DNA of 64,000 nucleotides from Sorex araneus (GCF_027595985.1 NC_073305.1:113711759-113775758), one strand, 5' to 3'; shown: positions 33,898-46,344, numbered from the stretch's first letter. The notes: generated by a model from the letters alone, not told the origin. Program-made: numbers and translations.

Positions 33898-35240
33898 TGT
33901 ATAATCTCTGGGCAGCTAGGGAGAGTCCTGGTGGCTCTCCCTCTCACCTCCGGAGTTGGAGTTCGACGGACTCAGGCCGCTCCACTACGGGATAGGGGCA
34001 GGAGGGGCCAGGCCATGGGTGGATGAAGGAGGAACCAAGGGCCAAGACGGTGATCAGTTGCCATTTATTCCATTCTCCCCATGTGCCTGTTCCAGTCTCA
34101 TTAAGCCCCTCATCCACTCTCCTCCTGTCTCTCCCACTCATCTCTCCGAGCTCCCTCGCACAGCCTGGGCTCTCTCTCTCCACAGGCCTCCTCTTACATT
34201 CTTCCCCTACATTCTTCTCCCTCTTTCCCCCTTGCTAGTCTCTCCACGCTCCATCTTGCTGCCCTGGTCTCTCTCTCTCATCTCTCTCCAACTTCTCACC
34301 CAGTCCCTGCAGCAAAATCAACATAAGAAAGCCCTTCCTTTGCTCACAGGCAAAATACCACTTAAGGTATTTTTCTCCTTTCCTTAGTCCAACAACTTAA
34401 TTAACTTTTTTTTATTTTTTTGCTTTTTGGGTCACACCTGGTGATGCTCAGGGTTACTCCAGGTAACACTCAGGAATTACTCCTGGCGGTGCTCAAGAGA
34501 CCATATGGGATGCTGGAAATCGAAGCTGGGTTGGCCACGAACAAGGCAAACGCCCTACCCACTGTACTATCGCTCCAGCCCTTAAATTAACATCTTAATT
34601 CTACTTCTTAATAATAGTTATTTTGTACAGACACAGTAAGAGACATATTGAGCTTATAGGGTAGCTCTCCTGTGAACATCTTGCCACAGACTCATTACAG
34701 TGCTCAGGCCAGATTAATCATTCCTAACCCTAGCAGGGTCCTAATCTAGCTATTGCTTTTAGAATCATGAAAACATTTGTCCATTACAACGCTCTTAACT
34801 TATAGTTAAGCATTATGGCACTTTGGCCAGGCCCATTTTGATGCCAGGGTAGCACAAAGCTTACAGCTTGCCCTAGGTCCATCCAGTCCCTTGTCAGCAC
34901 CCTGCTTTTGGGGTGCTAGGAAGTAAGAACAACTGAGGCTTAGGTCGAGAGAACAGATGCCCCAGAGGTAATATTATCTGGAGTCAATTAACTCCCATGT
35001 TACAAAAGCACAGTATTAACAGTCTTCTTGTGCCCATACAAAAAGGACATTGCTCTGAATTAACTATGCAAAGGACTTAAGTAGAAGAGAAAAACAATAT
35101 TTACAAGTCAACAGAGCACAGACAAAGAAGTTACAAATAAACACAGAGGAATGGGAGCACTGTGATAGGACTAGCCCAATAAACCTAAGCTTCCTGTGGC
35201 AACACAGAAAGGACAAACCAATGCTATCCTACAGGTACTT
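33898..35240 (-). mobile_element. LTR-like element E, copy 2 (with SINE inserted)
   Basis: This is the reverse-oriented homologue of 9043-10330. On the minus strand it has TTGCCACAGGAAGCTT, TTTTGTATGGGCACAAGAAG, GAATGGAATAAATGG (AATAAA at 34069-34064) and an end TTATACA. Between the shared TGTATGG and the ACA end, the SINE-free length is close to that of copy 1 (about 945-960 nt). The element may extend to 35380. A predicted protein across 33944-34387 is composition-driven and not credible. Confidence 0.55.
34412..34581 (-). mobile_element. Type A SINE in element E
   Basis: T-rich stretch, GGGTCACACCTGG, reversed head ending CTATCGCTCCAGCCC. Edges TTAATTAAC and TTAAATTAAC suggest a short target duplication. 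Confidence 0.92.
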
Positions 35241-35574
35241 GTGAGATAGAGTACTGGATTTCCTGAGGTAACAGAATATTGCACAGTTTCCAAAGGGAGA
35301 AGATAGCAGCCTATTTAGCAGCAAGCACTAAGCAAATTAACTCTTCCTGTATGTGCTGGCCAACAAAACATTCCAGCACCACTGAGGATGTAATTGAAAA
35401 CAATTGTTACCAAGAAATATCAGGAATGAATATTTCAACTTCCTTTTAAAATAGTTTTAACATTGTTGAATAAATTAGTACCTAATTAAGTGTCAAGATC
35501 CATTCATAGGCCAAAAGTTTTATAAAGTAAAATGTTTACTTGCCTTAATTTGAACCATCCCTTCCCATAGTTTT

Positions 35575-35576
<2 letters not shown>

Positions 35577-35620
<44 letters not shown>
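35577..35620. repeat. (TG)n microsatellite
   Basis: About 21 TG units, then a reversed tRNA-like head remnant (TTCTTTGCCACTGAACTATA) at about 35670-35700. Confidence 0.97.
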
Positions 35621-35621
<1 letters not shown>

Positions 35622-35744
35622 TCAAGAACTGGGAATAAAATCCATCGGGCCCTGACACATGATATAAGGCAAGTTCTTTGCCACTGAACTATATCCTCAG
35701 TCCTTGACTTTCATATTTCAAACCCTGATCATTCTGAAGAAGAT

Positions 35745-35930
35745 ATATACTGAAGAGATAGTATAGCAGGGAGGGTCCTTGCCTTGTGGACTGTCTTTTT
35801 GGATCAACCTGGGTTTGATCCTTGACATTCTACATGGTTCCCTAAGCCCCACCAGGAGAGATCCCTGGACCCTGAATCAGGAGAAAGTGCTTAACACCAC
35901 CAGGTAAGGCCCAAAAATAAACAAAAATCA
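35745..35930 (+). mobile_element. Old SINE
   Basis: GAAGAGATAGTATAGCAGGG, CAACCTGGGTTTGATCCTTG and CACCACCAGGTAAGGCCC. Confidence 0.65.
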
Positions 35931-36008
35931 TCTAAACTTTCTTTAATATTTTAGAGGAGTATTTTTTCCTTTTTCTGGTATTTTGATTAAAGGAAATAAT
36001 TATAGAAT

Positions 36009-36060
36009 GTAACTAAGTGTAATATTTCCCTTTACTTTGAGAAATATTACACTTAGTTAC
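36009..36060. repeat. Perfect 20-bp inverted repeat (hairpin)
   Basis: Arms 36009-36028 and 36041-36060 are exact reverse complements (left arm starts GTAACTAAGTGTAATA) with a 12-nt loop. The right arm abuts the type B SINE. It is not followed by a T-run, so it is not a terminator. Confidence 0.97.
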
Positions 36061-36306
36061 ACGGGCAGGAGCGATAGCACAGTGGTAGGCCATTTGCCTG
36101 CACACAGCTGATCTGGGTTCTATTCCTCCGTCCCTCTCGGAGAGCCTGGCAAGCTACCAAGAGTATCTAGCCCACACAGCAGAGCCTGGTAAGCTACTCA
36201 TGACGTATTCGATATGCCAAAAACAGTAACAAGTCTCACAATGGAGATGTTGGTGGTGCCCGCTCGAGCAAATCAATGAGCAATGAATGGGATGACAGTG
36301 ACAGTG
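36061..36306 (+). mobile_element. Type B SINE
   Basis: Head GGCAGGAGCGATAGCACAG with small deletions, body CTCTCGGAGAGCCTGGCAAG, end GGGATGACAGTGACAGTG. Confidence 0.92.
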
Positions 36307-36309
36307 GAC

Positions 36310-37550
36310 TAGCAACATGCACATCAAGTATTTGATCAAGGACAAAGGGAAGACTTCATATTTTCCTTTGAGCTGTGATTTTATGGAGTTGTTAACTATT
36401 GTGCTGATGATTTTATTTTTATTTCCTATGTCCAATGAGAAAGAATATGCATTAATGAAAATCTTATAATCTGCTTTACTCACATAAAAATGTGAAGTAA
36501 CATGATAAATGTATCTATCAGGAAACTCCAATCATTAGAGCCAAAACTCCAGGGACTAAAGCAGTTGTCCTGCTGCTTTCTCTTGCTGATTCTTAGATCA
36601 AGAATTTAAGGCCCCAAAACAAAGAAAAATCATCCATGCTTTTTTTGATAATTAGAGGAATATTTTTTCCTTTAATATTTAGAGGACTGTTTATTCAAGG
36701 GAATTAAGGGAGAATAAATGCAAAATAGAGATTTTTAACTAGTGCTTCAGAATCGAATTCTGACAAGCAGTTTTAAATCAAAATTGGATGACACCAGCCC
36801 CATTCTTATTTGAGTTCTTACATCATACTAAATGGGACTTTTATAATCATCTGGAGTGGCATTTCTCAATCAAGAATGTTCATTAGAAATACCTGCTGAG
36901 TTTTACAGTGTTCGTATACTTTGGCTCAAGCACCATGGATTCAGATTCAATGGTCTGGGGTTGGGCTCAGGCATCTATAATTTATAGGGTCCGCAATGAG
37001 ATTTTTTTAAATTAGGAAGCGTAGATATAAAGATATGACTTACATAAAGAAAAGTCACTGTCTTTTATTCTACAGTGGATTTTATAATCATCAGTGCATC
37101 CTCTATATATTCCAGTGGGTGACCAAGTCTATCTGCCAAGGTCCCACCACCACAGAAAAAAACATCATCAGAGCTAAAATTGCATCTAGGATTTCTTAAC
37201 CGATAATTATGCCCCACCATTTAAAATTAAGTCATGCTATCAATGTTCCTCTTTAAGCTTTGTATGAGCAGATTGTCAACATAGTACAGAACAACACTGA
37301 CATTTCACTTCACTGCATACTAGGGAATAAAGAAAAATCACATGTTATATGGCCTTGGTCTGCCTTGGTTCATTCCAGGCACATCACTTAGCTTTTCTCT
37401 CAACATATTTAGTGGCCTCTAGAGAAACAGACTTAAGTAATCAGGAACCATAGGGGAGCCTGAACGTATGGCCCCTACTGACGGTCGGGAACAGAGAAAC
37501 AGATCCAGGTGTAGGCCTGGGAGCAGTTCAGTCTGGCTTGATAAAGATGT
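36310..37550. other. Unique sequence
   Basis: About 1.2 kb of AT-rich DNA with no recognised element or exon. Confidence 0.5.
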
Positions 37551-37561
37551 CCTCTATTTAG

Positions 37562-37801
37562 CACTGTCATCCCATCGATCATCGATTTGCTCGAGGGGGC
37601 ACCAGTAACGTCTCCATTGTGAGACTTGTTGTTACTGCTTTTGGCTTATCAAATATGTCACGGGTAGCTTGCCAGGCTCTGCCATGCGGGTGGGATACTC
37701 TCGGTAGCTTGCCGGGCTCTCTGAGAGGGACAGAGAAGTCGAACCTGGGTCGGCCGCATGCAAAACAAACAGCCTACCCGCTGTGCTATTGCTCCAGCCC
37801 G
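37562..37801 (-). mobile_element. Type B SINE
   Basis: Starts GCACTGTCATCCCATCGATC and ends with the reversed head CTATTGCTCCAGCCC. A 10-nt duplication, CTCTATTTAG, lies at 37552-37561 and 37804-37813. Confidence 0.93.
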
Positions 37802-38041
37802 TACTCTATTTAGGGGTGGACAATCAATATTAGAGAGCTTTCCCAGAAAGTAAGGACTGCATGGAGGAACAGGGTCGCTGAGAATCCAAAGGTAATTAAA
37901 ACCTGGAGGTCTACTATTGCCATTTGGATTCTAGAAAAGCATAGAAAAGCATAGATTTAGACCCCTGCTTGGTTCTAAGTCTCCTGGAAATAAAAGAGAA
38001 AAAGACAAGAATTAAAAAAAAAAAAGACAAGAATTTATTTC

Positions 38042-38220
38042 CCTTTTTTTGATTTTTGGGCCACACCCAATAGTGCCCAGAGACTACTTCTAGCTCAGTG
38101 CTCAACGTTCAGAGGTTATTGCTGGAGTGCTAGAACGACCCTATGGCTCTAGGGATCTAAGCTGGGTCTTACGCAAAAAATGCATGCATTCCAACCCATT
38201 GAGCTATCTCTATGGGCCCC
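38042..38220 (-). mobile_element. Old SINE
   Basis: GATTTTTGGGCCACACCCAA, then a reversed head CATTGAGCTATCTCTATGGG. Confidence 0.65.
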
Positions 38221-38224
38221 AAAA

Positions 38225-39180
38225 GTTATTTTTTACAAGACTTATTATTTGTTCTAATAAACAGACAATTATCTTAGATGGTCAATGAGATTGAAAATCA
38301 GGAAGTATTTAGCCCAGGAACTTTGACTAAAGAACATTTAAATAACTTAATTGACTTTCTTTAATTTTACAGTGATTATTCTGAACAGAAACGTAGGTCA
38401 TTCTTTTACTGATTCCCTTATATGAGTCGAAAGCAAGACCTTCCTTGAATGGCAAACTGTTTTACTTTTGCCCCTTTGTCATGTGAACTTCACCTACTGA
38501 TCATAACTCCACATACCCAAGCCCACAAAACCACTCAAACCAGCCATGGTCACATGGTCAAACAAAAACCTCAGACTAGAATCTTCCTTGGTCTCCCTGT
38601 CCTATTTGGGGAAACTGTGCTTAGAGGCCAAAGTCCAGCTTACCTATTACTACCTAAATTAAAATTATTTCTGCCCCAACTTCCTACACAAGGCAGAATT
38701 TATTATCCAGCCTCTCCACCTACAGTCAACTTGCCTCAAAACCTTCTCATGGTAACCATGGTGGAAAACTATTGTTTTATAACTAGTATCTATTACATAT
38801 TTATTAGAAATTCAACAAGTTTGTCTTTTTAATTTAGACTGACTCCAAATGAAACTAAAGATATTGGGTTTTTTTAAATGAATTTTATAGTATTATCATG
38901 AGGGTCTATATATTCATCCTGCTTCCTCTATATATTACCAGATTATAATAAGTTTTAATCTATTATATATAAATCCATAATATGTAAAGTCATAACCAAT
39001 GTATCACTTAAAAATAAACATAAATAAGTGAATAAAATATCAGTTTATGACTATTGTGTGAGTGGAAGGAATATGCGTAATTTTTGAATCGACTTTTATA
39101 TTTTTTACCCTTGACATTATATTTTGATGAGGATAACTTTTATAAAATTTATCTCCATTTTAAAAGAAGCCTTTTCATAG
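38225..39180. other. Unique sequence
   Basis: About 950 nt. An open frame at 38449-38832 (127 codons) has no recognisable domain and no splice support, so I treat it as chance. Confidence 0.5.
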
Positions 39181-39184
39181 AGGC

Positions 39185-39350
39185 AGGCTGAGGAAGAGAG
39201 GGAAACTGGGGACATTGGTTGAAGGAAGTGGACACTGGTGAAGGGATTGATGTTGGAGTATTATATGCATGAAGCTTAATAAACAACTTTGTAACTCTGT
39301 AACTTAGAGTGATTTAATAAATAAAAAGTAAATAAATAATTTTAAAATTT
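39185..39350 (+). mobile_element. L1 3' tail
   Basis: GGACACTGGTGAAGGGATTG, AACAACTTTGTAACTCTG and GTGATTTAATAAATAAAAAG match the L1 3' end. Confidence 0.82.
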
Positions 39351-40315
39351 AAAATATAAGTAAGTCTGTCAATCTTCTCTCAGTGCCCACCTATCTTACA
39401 ACCTTATTTTATTATGTTTTTAATCTAGTCACTATGAAATGACACAGTTACTCATGATTGGGTTTCAGGCATACAATGTTTCAACACTTTCCCCCTGTTC
39501 ACTTCCCCCGACCAAGTCCTGTATTTGCCTCCCACTCACCAATCTGCCTCTATGAGACAGACACACTCCCCAGCCCCCATTTTTGTAAGTTTCTCCTCTG
39601 TAGTTTACAGTACTGTTGCTGAAAGGATTTGATGACACTTGACCACCTTTCAGCAACATCTTCTCCTCCCAACTGAACATTCCCTCCACCTTAGTCTTTG
39701 CCCCCTCCCTATCCTCTCCCTCACACACTGAAGACCAGTTTGCATGTCCTTTGTTTCCATTGTCTTTGAGGATTTCTTATTCTACCACTGTTTCTTTATA
39801 TCCTCAGATGAGAGAGAGAATTCTATATTGGTCTCTCCCCCTCAGACTAACTTCACTCAGCATGATACTCTGCAGTTCCATCATGTACCAGCAAATTGAA
39901 TTATTTTGTCTTTACTTATGGCCCAGTAATATTCCATTGTGTAGATGTACCATAATTTCTTTATCCACTAATCTATTCTTGAATATTTGAGTTGTTTCCA
40001 GATTTTGGCTATTGTGGGTAGTGCCACAAGAAATGTAAGGGTGAAGATGTTTTCTCTCCATTTTGTTTTGGGTTTATATTCCAAAATGTGCTATTGCTAG
40101 ATCAAATGGAAGTTCAATTCCTAGTTTTTTTAGGAATGTCTACATTTTATTCCAATTGACATTCCCACCAGAAGTGGTTAAGAGTCTCTTTTTCCCTGCA
40201 TCCACGCCACAATAGTTGTTTTTGTTCTTTTTGATGTGTACATCTCTATGGTGTGACGTGATATCTCATTGTTGTTTCGATTATCATCTCCCTGATGACA
40301 AGTGATGTAGAGCAT

Positions 40316-40718
40316 TTTTTTAATTGAATCATCATGAGATACAGTTACAAAGCTTTCATGATTGAGTTTCAGTCACATAATGATTGAACACTCATCTCTC
40401 CACCAGTGTAAATTCCCCACCACCAATGTCCCCAGTATCCCTCCTGCCATCCCCACCCCACCCCATCCCCTGCAGGCACTTTCCTTTTAACTCTCTTGCT
40501 CTACTTTGGGGCATTATGGTTGGCAATACAGATACTTAGAGGCCATCACCTTTGGTCCTTTGTCTACTTTCAGCACACATCTCCCATCCGCAGCAATCCC
40601 TCCAACCATCATTGGCTTGTGGTTCCTCCTCTTTCCCAACTGCCTTCTCCCCCAGAACATGAGGCAGGCTTCGAACTGTGGAGCAATCCTCCTAGCTCCT
40701 GTCTCTACTGGATGCAGA
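40316..40718 (-). mobile_element. Nested L1 3' fragment inside an older L1
   Basis: The direct repeats GATGTAGAGCATTTTT (from about 40303) and GATGCAGAGCATTTTT (from about 40719) flank a 5'-truncated L1 3'UTR. The older L1 reading resumes after it (TTCCATGTGTCTTTTTGC). Confidence 0.88.
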
Positions 40719-40821
40719 GCATTTTTCCATGTGTCTTTTTGCTACTCACAGTTCTTCTTTGAGGAAGTTTCTGTCCATCTCTTCTCCCCATTTTTTGATA
40801 GGGTTGAATGTTTTTTTCTTG

Positions 40822-41044
40822 TAGCACAGCGGGTAGGGCATTTGCCTTGCATGCCGCTGAGCTGGGTTCAATTCCTCCGCCCCTCTCAGAGAGCCCAGCA
40901 AGCTACCAAGAGTATCCCATTCACATAGCAGAGCCTGGCAAGCTACCCGTGGCATATTCGATATGCCAAAAGCAGTAACAAGTCTCACACTGGCACCCAT
41001 TCGAGCAAATTGATGAAAAATGTGATGACAGTGCTACAATGCTA
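40822..41044 (+). mobile_element. Type B SINE inserted in L1
   Basis: Head starts within TAGCACAGCGGGTAGGGC, then the type B body to GATGACAGTGC. Confidence 0.9.
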
Positions 41045-41170
41045 CAGTTGTACCAGTGTCTTATATACTTTTGATATTGATCCCTTACAGATGAGTGGTT
41101 GGAAAATAATTTCTCCCAGTTTGTGGGATGTCTTTGTATTATGGTATTCATTTACTTTGAGATGCATGTA

Positions 41171-41371
41171 GCACTGTCATTCTGTTGCTCATCAGTTTGC
41201 TCGGGCAGGCACTATTATTGTCTCCATTGAGAAACTTATTGTTACTGTTTTTGGCATGTCAAATACTCCACGGGTAGCTTACCAGGCTCTCCGAGAGGGA
41301 TGGAGGAATCAAACTTGAGTTTACTGCGTGCAAGGCAAATGTCCTACCTGCTGTGTTATCGCTCCAGTCCA
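41171..41371 (-). mobile_element. Type B SINE inserted in L1
   Basis: CACTGTCATTCTGTTGCTC to the reversed head TTATCGCTCCAGTCC. The CTGCCGTG segment of the body is deleted. Confidence 0.9.
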
Positions 41372-42586
41372 TATAGTATAGACCCACTTGCTTAATTTTG
41401 CATCCACTTTCTTGGTCAGTGGCATTCCATCTTTGAAGATGACTTTACCTTCAATGTCATGGAAAGTTCTGCTAACATTTTCCTCTATGTACCTTATATA
41501 TTTAGTTCTGATACCAAGGTCTTAGTGTATGATACTAGAAAGAGGCCTGAGTTCATTATTTTGTATGTAGCTGCCAGTTTTCCCAACACCACTTGAAAAT
41601 ACTTTTATTTTTTCTCCTTTATCAAAGATATCAGATCATATACTGAGGGTCTATCTCTGGATTTTCAAGTCTATTTCATTGATCTGAGGGTCTATCTTTT
41701 TGTTCCAGTACCATGCTGTTTTAATTACTACCTCTTTGTTCTGCAGTTTGAAGTTAGGGAAAGAAACACCTCCAATCTTCTTTTTCCAACAATTGCTTTA
41801 GCTACTCAGGATTGAGGGGTTATTGTTCCATATGAATTTTGGAGTGTTTGATCTATATTTTTGAAAAATATTATGCATATTTTTAAAGTGACTGCACTGA
41901 ATTTGTACAATGTTTTGCAGACTATTGCCATTTTGACAATGTTACTTCTCCCAATCCATGAGCAGAGAATGTGTTTCCATTTCCTTGTGCCCTTTTTATT
42001 TCATTAAATAGTGTTTTGTAGTTTTCTTTGTATAGGTCTTTCACCTTTCTAGTTAAGCTGATTCCTAGGTACTTAATTTTCTGGGGCACAATGGTATATT
42101 ATTAAAAAAAAATCTCTCTTCTATTTGCGTATAAGAAAACCATGGACTTTTGCATGTTAATTGTGTGACTTGTCACTTTACTATACAAATCTACTGTTTT
42201 GAAGAGTTTTCTTGTAGAGTATTTAGGTATTTCTAAATATAATATGTTATCTACAAATAGTGAGAGCTTGACTTTTTCCTTTCCTATCTGAATATCCTTA
42301 ATATCTTTTCCTTGCCTAACTGCTATGACATGTACTTCAATACTATATTGAATAAAAGTGGTGAGAGTGAGCAATCTTGTCTTATGCCTATTCTTAGAGG
42401 GAAGGTTTTTAGTTTTTCCCCATTAATCATAAGGTCTGCTGTGGGCTTATGGTAGATGACTTTGACTATGTTGAGGAAAGTTCCTTCAATTCTCATTTTG
42501 TGGAGAGTTTTAATTATGAATGTCACATCGTTATTTTCTATCACTGACCACTGTTGGCATTCTATATAGCCCTTACAACAATTTTA

Positions 42587-42760
42587 TTTATTATTATTAT
42601 TTTTTTTGCTTTTGGCTCACACCCAGTGATGCACAGGGGTTACTCCTGGTTCATGCACCCAGGAAGTGGTGCTCAGGGACCATATGGGATGCTGGGAATC
42701 AAACCCAGGTAGACCAAGTGCAAGGCAAACGCCCTACCCGCTGTGTTATTGCTACAGCCC
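42587..42760 (-). mobile_element. Type A SINE
   Basis: GGCTCACACCCAGTGATGC to the reversed head TTATTGCTACAGCCC. An 11-nt duplication, CAACAATTTTA, lies at 42576-42586 and 42761-42771. Confidence 0.93.
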
Positions 42761-42871
42761 CAACAATTTTAAGTTAATTCGTGCTTATTCGTTTGTTTCA
42801 TTATTTTCTGTCTTGGACTTGAATATAAATTCCTCAAGGGAAAAACTGTGTTGTTTTTTAACAACATAGCA

Positions 42872-43118
42872 CTATAGCACTGTCATTCCGTCCCAAACTT
42901 CAATTTTCTCGAGCAGGCACCATTAATGTCTCCATAATGAGACTTGTTTTTACTGTTTTGGGCATATTGAATACTCCATGGGTAGCTTGTCAGGCTCTAC
43001 CGTGCAGGGGGGATGCTCTCGGTAGCTTGCCGGGCTCTCTGAGAGGGGCAGAGGAATTGAACCTCTGTCGGCCGCGTGCAAGGCAAACCCCCTGCCTGCT
43101 GTGCTATCGCTCCAGTAC
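42872..43118 (-). mobile_element. Type B SINE
   Basis: CACTGTCATTCCGTCCC, full body, reversed head ending TATCGCTCCAGTAC. Confidence 0.93.
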
Positions 43119-43354
43119 TTTACATATACCCCAAAATTAGCCCAGTGTCGCACAAAACTTCTCCTCAAAAATCTTTGTTACTTGACAAATAAATGTACAG
43201 ATGAACCCTAGCCTTACAGAGGACCTCTTTAAACCTTTTCCACCTGTGATCCCGTTTAACCAGCAAAATTTTCTCAACTCCAGAAATATATTTAGATAAA
43301 ACATATATACAAATCAAACATTTACTGATAATAAACCATGAATTTATTTTAAAA

Positions 43355-43470
43355 CAGGGACCAGGAGATTGTACAGTGGTTTCTGTGCCAGTACTTGACT
43401 TGCAGCATCATGTGGTTCCTCGAGTACTGGCCAAAGTAGCCCTGCAGGGGTGGCCTGAGTAACCCTCACC
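43355..43470 (+). mobile_element. Old SINE remnant
   Basis: GGGACCAGGAGATTGTACAG and CTGCAGGGGTGGCCTGAG. Confidence 0.5.
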
Positions 43471-43487
43471 CACACACATAAATCACT

Positions 43488-43945
43488 GTATCACTGTATC
43501 ATTGTCATCCTGTTGCTCATCGATTTGCTCAAGCGGGCACCAGTAACGTCTCCATTGTGAAACTTGTTGTTACTGTTTTGGCATATCGAATACACCACGG
43601 GTAGCTTGCCAGGCTCTCCGGGAAGGACGGAGGAATTAAACCCAGGTCAGTCGTGTGCAAGGCAAACGCCCTACCCACTGTGCTATCACTCCAGCATGGT
43701 GTGGGATATTAAATGTAATAAATTATTGTGACTATTAGCACTGTAGTCCCATTGTTCATCAATTTGCTTGAGGGGGCACCAGTAACATCTACATTGTGAG
43801 ACTTGTTGTTACTGTTTTTGGCATATCGAATAAGCCACAGGTAGCTTGCCAGGCTCTGCTGTGCTGGCGGGATACTCTCAGTAGCTTGGTGCGCTCTCTG
43901 AGAGGGGCGGAGAAATCAAACCCAGCTGGCCACATGAAAGGCAAA
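43488..43945 (-). mobile_element. Two type B SINEs in the same orientation
   Basis: The copies lie at 43488-43695 and 43739-43945, about 43 nt apart. The first lacks the CTGCCGTG segment; the second keeps it but ends early in the head (CACATGAAAGGC). They differ enough to be independent insertions. Confidence 0.9.
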
Positions 43946-44089
43946 TAAATAACTAACCAAATAAATAAGTAAATATCTAGTTGGTCATTTATATGGGTTC
44001 ATGATATGAAAAGCAACATGACTGATACTGTGTTAAAAATGTATTTATAAAGTGCTGGGGGGAAAAATCACCACATTAGAAGTTGCTCT

Positions 44090-44460
44090 TTAAGCTGATC
44101 TGACCCTTAGACTGGGTCAAACCACCAACACTGTAAGCAGCCAACAAGAACAAGAATATCCTGTTTGAAATGACTGATAAGGAGAACTTTTACCTGATTT
44201 TACTTGGAGCTCTCTCTGACCGGTTTACCTTCTGACCCTTTCACCTTCTCATTACTTCATCCATTACCTTATCCTTTTCTTCCTCCTTAGAAATCCCCTG
44301 GCTATTTTGAAACCTGTTTTAGGTTTCTGCCTAAATCTACATACCTTCATTGCAATTCTTTGCTCTCTCAAATAAAGAGCATTTTAGATTGCCTGCTAAC
44401 CATAACATTCTCTTTCTGAAGTTAACCATAAATGCTTATCTTACAGATAACAATCCATTG
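44090..44460 (+). mobile_element. Possible LTR remnant
   Basis: CTCTCAAATAAAGAGCATTT followed by T-rich sequence looks like an LTR poly(A) region. No partner LTR, target duplication or internal genes were seen. Confidence 0.3.
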
Positions 44461-44699
44461 TTTTGGTGAGTTATCACGTTGCTCAAGTTGTTTCAGGTTT
44501 GGCCACTGGAAATTCTTCCAGGTTCATTCCTGTGATTTTCAACGTGCCTCTCCCAGGAAGTACCAGTTTAGATTTGATTTCAACTTTTAAAATAAAATCA
44601 ATCTTCTGGAAAGACTGCACTGCAATATTCCACTCTAATAAAACTCTATACCTACTTTCATTCTTAAAATTTGGAAGAGATTAGTGAGACTTAAATAAT

Positions 44700-44925
44700 A
44701 TTAGCAGTGTAATAAAGTAAGTGACCACCTGAGAGTTTGGAGCTACAGTTCTCAGACTTGCAGCTTGCCCTTCTCGGGGAAAGGAGTTCTTCCCGATCCC
44801 CACGCAGTTTTAAGACTTTCTTACCACAGAACAGAATTTTAGAAGGTAGTGAAGTAAATTAGTTTAATTGAGGGAGGATACTCATTTACTCATTCTAAAG
44901 AGAATGAGAGATTCTCCAGAGAGAA

Positions 44926-44974
<49 letters not shown>

Positions 44975-45832
44975 GGCCCCAAGCAAGCATGGAGTAGAGT
45001 GCTGTAAAGTAAAAGAACAAATACACATCCAAAGTTGGTTGGGATGTGGACAGCCCCAGACTAGAGTGAACTGATTTGGGAAATTGATTTTATACCCCTC
45101 GAGATACCCCAGCTGATACTAAAAGTGGTTGCTAGAGAGTTGTCAAGGAGGAAGACATTTAACTTGTGGATCTTCTATTTAGGGGCATTGCTCCTGTTAA
45201 ATGGTATCCTAAGGGCGTTGAGCCATTGAGTTTGGGTTGCAGCCTCACTAGGTCCAGGGTCTGTTGCGAGGGAGCCTCAGGGTAGTCTCCACTCTGGGCT
45301 GGGTCTGAGAGTCTCAATCCTAGGGAGACAAGACAGAGCAACTTCTCTTCAGCCCCTAACTTGGTGCATTTGGTTTTTTTTTCTGAGATTCTTTGCCAAA
45401 GGGCCTCTTCCAGATTGCTTCCTTCAAAGCTGCCTTAGGCAAACCACTATTCCATTCTTGCTCTCAGTTTACTTCTGTTTCCCAGGCCTACCTCTATTGC
45501 CTGCTTTATCTAATTGTTCCAACAGGCGTTGTAATTGAGAAAAAAGGTGTGTAGAAGGAAATTTGCACATGCAGAAATTCTACTTGCTGTCAACTTAGTT
45601 GAGAACCAATTACTGTTCACAGACAATTTACAACTGAATAAGTGATCAAGAGCATTTGAAGAAAATTGGTGTATAATTTTTGTGCTGTATATTTGCTGTC
45701 CTACTTTCTACAGACATTCTGGTAATTGAAGTGGCTTTAAAATAGCAGAATGTCTTCACTAAAAATTTTTGTACAAAATTTCAATTATGAACCCAACTTT
45801 TGACATCTTTAGAAAACCCTACTCTGATCCTC

Positions 45833-45835
<3 letters not shown>
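44700..45835. other. Unassigned sequence with a (GACA)n tract
   Basis: About 1.1 kb of moderate GC with no element I can name. (GACA)n lies at 44927-44974. Confidence 0.5.
44927..44974. repeat. (GACA)n microsatellite
   Basis: About twelve pure GACA units. Confidence 0.97.

Positions 45836-45837
<2 letters not shown>

Positions 45838-45897
<60 letters not shown>
45838..45897. repeat. (CT)n microsatellite
   Basis: About 30 pure CT units. Confidence 0.97.
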
Positions 45898-45899
<2 letters not shown>

Positions 45900-46344
45900 T
45901 ATTTCCCTCTCTCTCTTCCCTAAGCGTCAGCTTTTAAGTTCTTGTACAAGTGAGTCCTGAAATTCAAATTTAATAGGAAAATACTCTTCAGAGCATGTGT
46001 TTTTCTGGGGGAATTGATTAAAATACATCTAACAGCTATTTCCTTTTTATGACTCCCATTTTGAAGTTTGATAATTAACTTCTCTCTTTTATCTGAGGAA
46101 GCTCAGATGCACTTCTGTTCTTTGAGAAAAATGTTTAATATTTGCAATACCATATGCTATGCAGTTTTGAATAGGAAGATATGGAAATCCTAGCTGTCTT
46201 TCAAACAGATAACTTTCTTTGTGTTTCTCCTAATTAAAGTCAAATAGAAAGTGTCTGAAAATGTTGAATCTTGAAAAGCTATAAAGGTGAGGTTCAAATG
46301 CAAACTTAATATCAGTGGGCAATTCACAGGTCCACAGGTTAGAA

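Larger units (their letters stand above)
39410..42545 (-). mobile_element. Long antisense L1 (ORF2 plus 3'UTR) with later insertions
   Basis: The minus strand carries decayed ORF2 from the reverse transcriptase region to the 3'UTR. Near 42330-42400 it reads IRQDCSLSPLLFNIV, and near 42250 the active-site region reads LFVDNILYLE where active L1 has an FADD motif, so the catalytic aspartate pair is lost. Inserted later: an L1 tail (40316-40718), a type B SINE (40822-41044) and another type B SINE (41171-41371). It has many frameshifts. Confidence 0.9.

Noticed and set aside
33944..34387. Opposed open frames of 79-143 codons
   Set aside because: They lie in the GC/CT-rich 3' part of an LTR-like element and have Ser/Pro/Leu-rich, composition-driven sequence.
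38449..38832. 127-codon plus-strand open frame
   Set aside because: No recognisable domain, no codon-bias contrast that I can judge, and no splice or poly(A) context. A cross-species protein search would settle it.
42102..42544. Possible intact reverse transcriptase
   Set aside because: The L1 frame is broken into pieces and the FADD-type catalytic motif is altered to FVDN, so it is a dead remnant.
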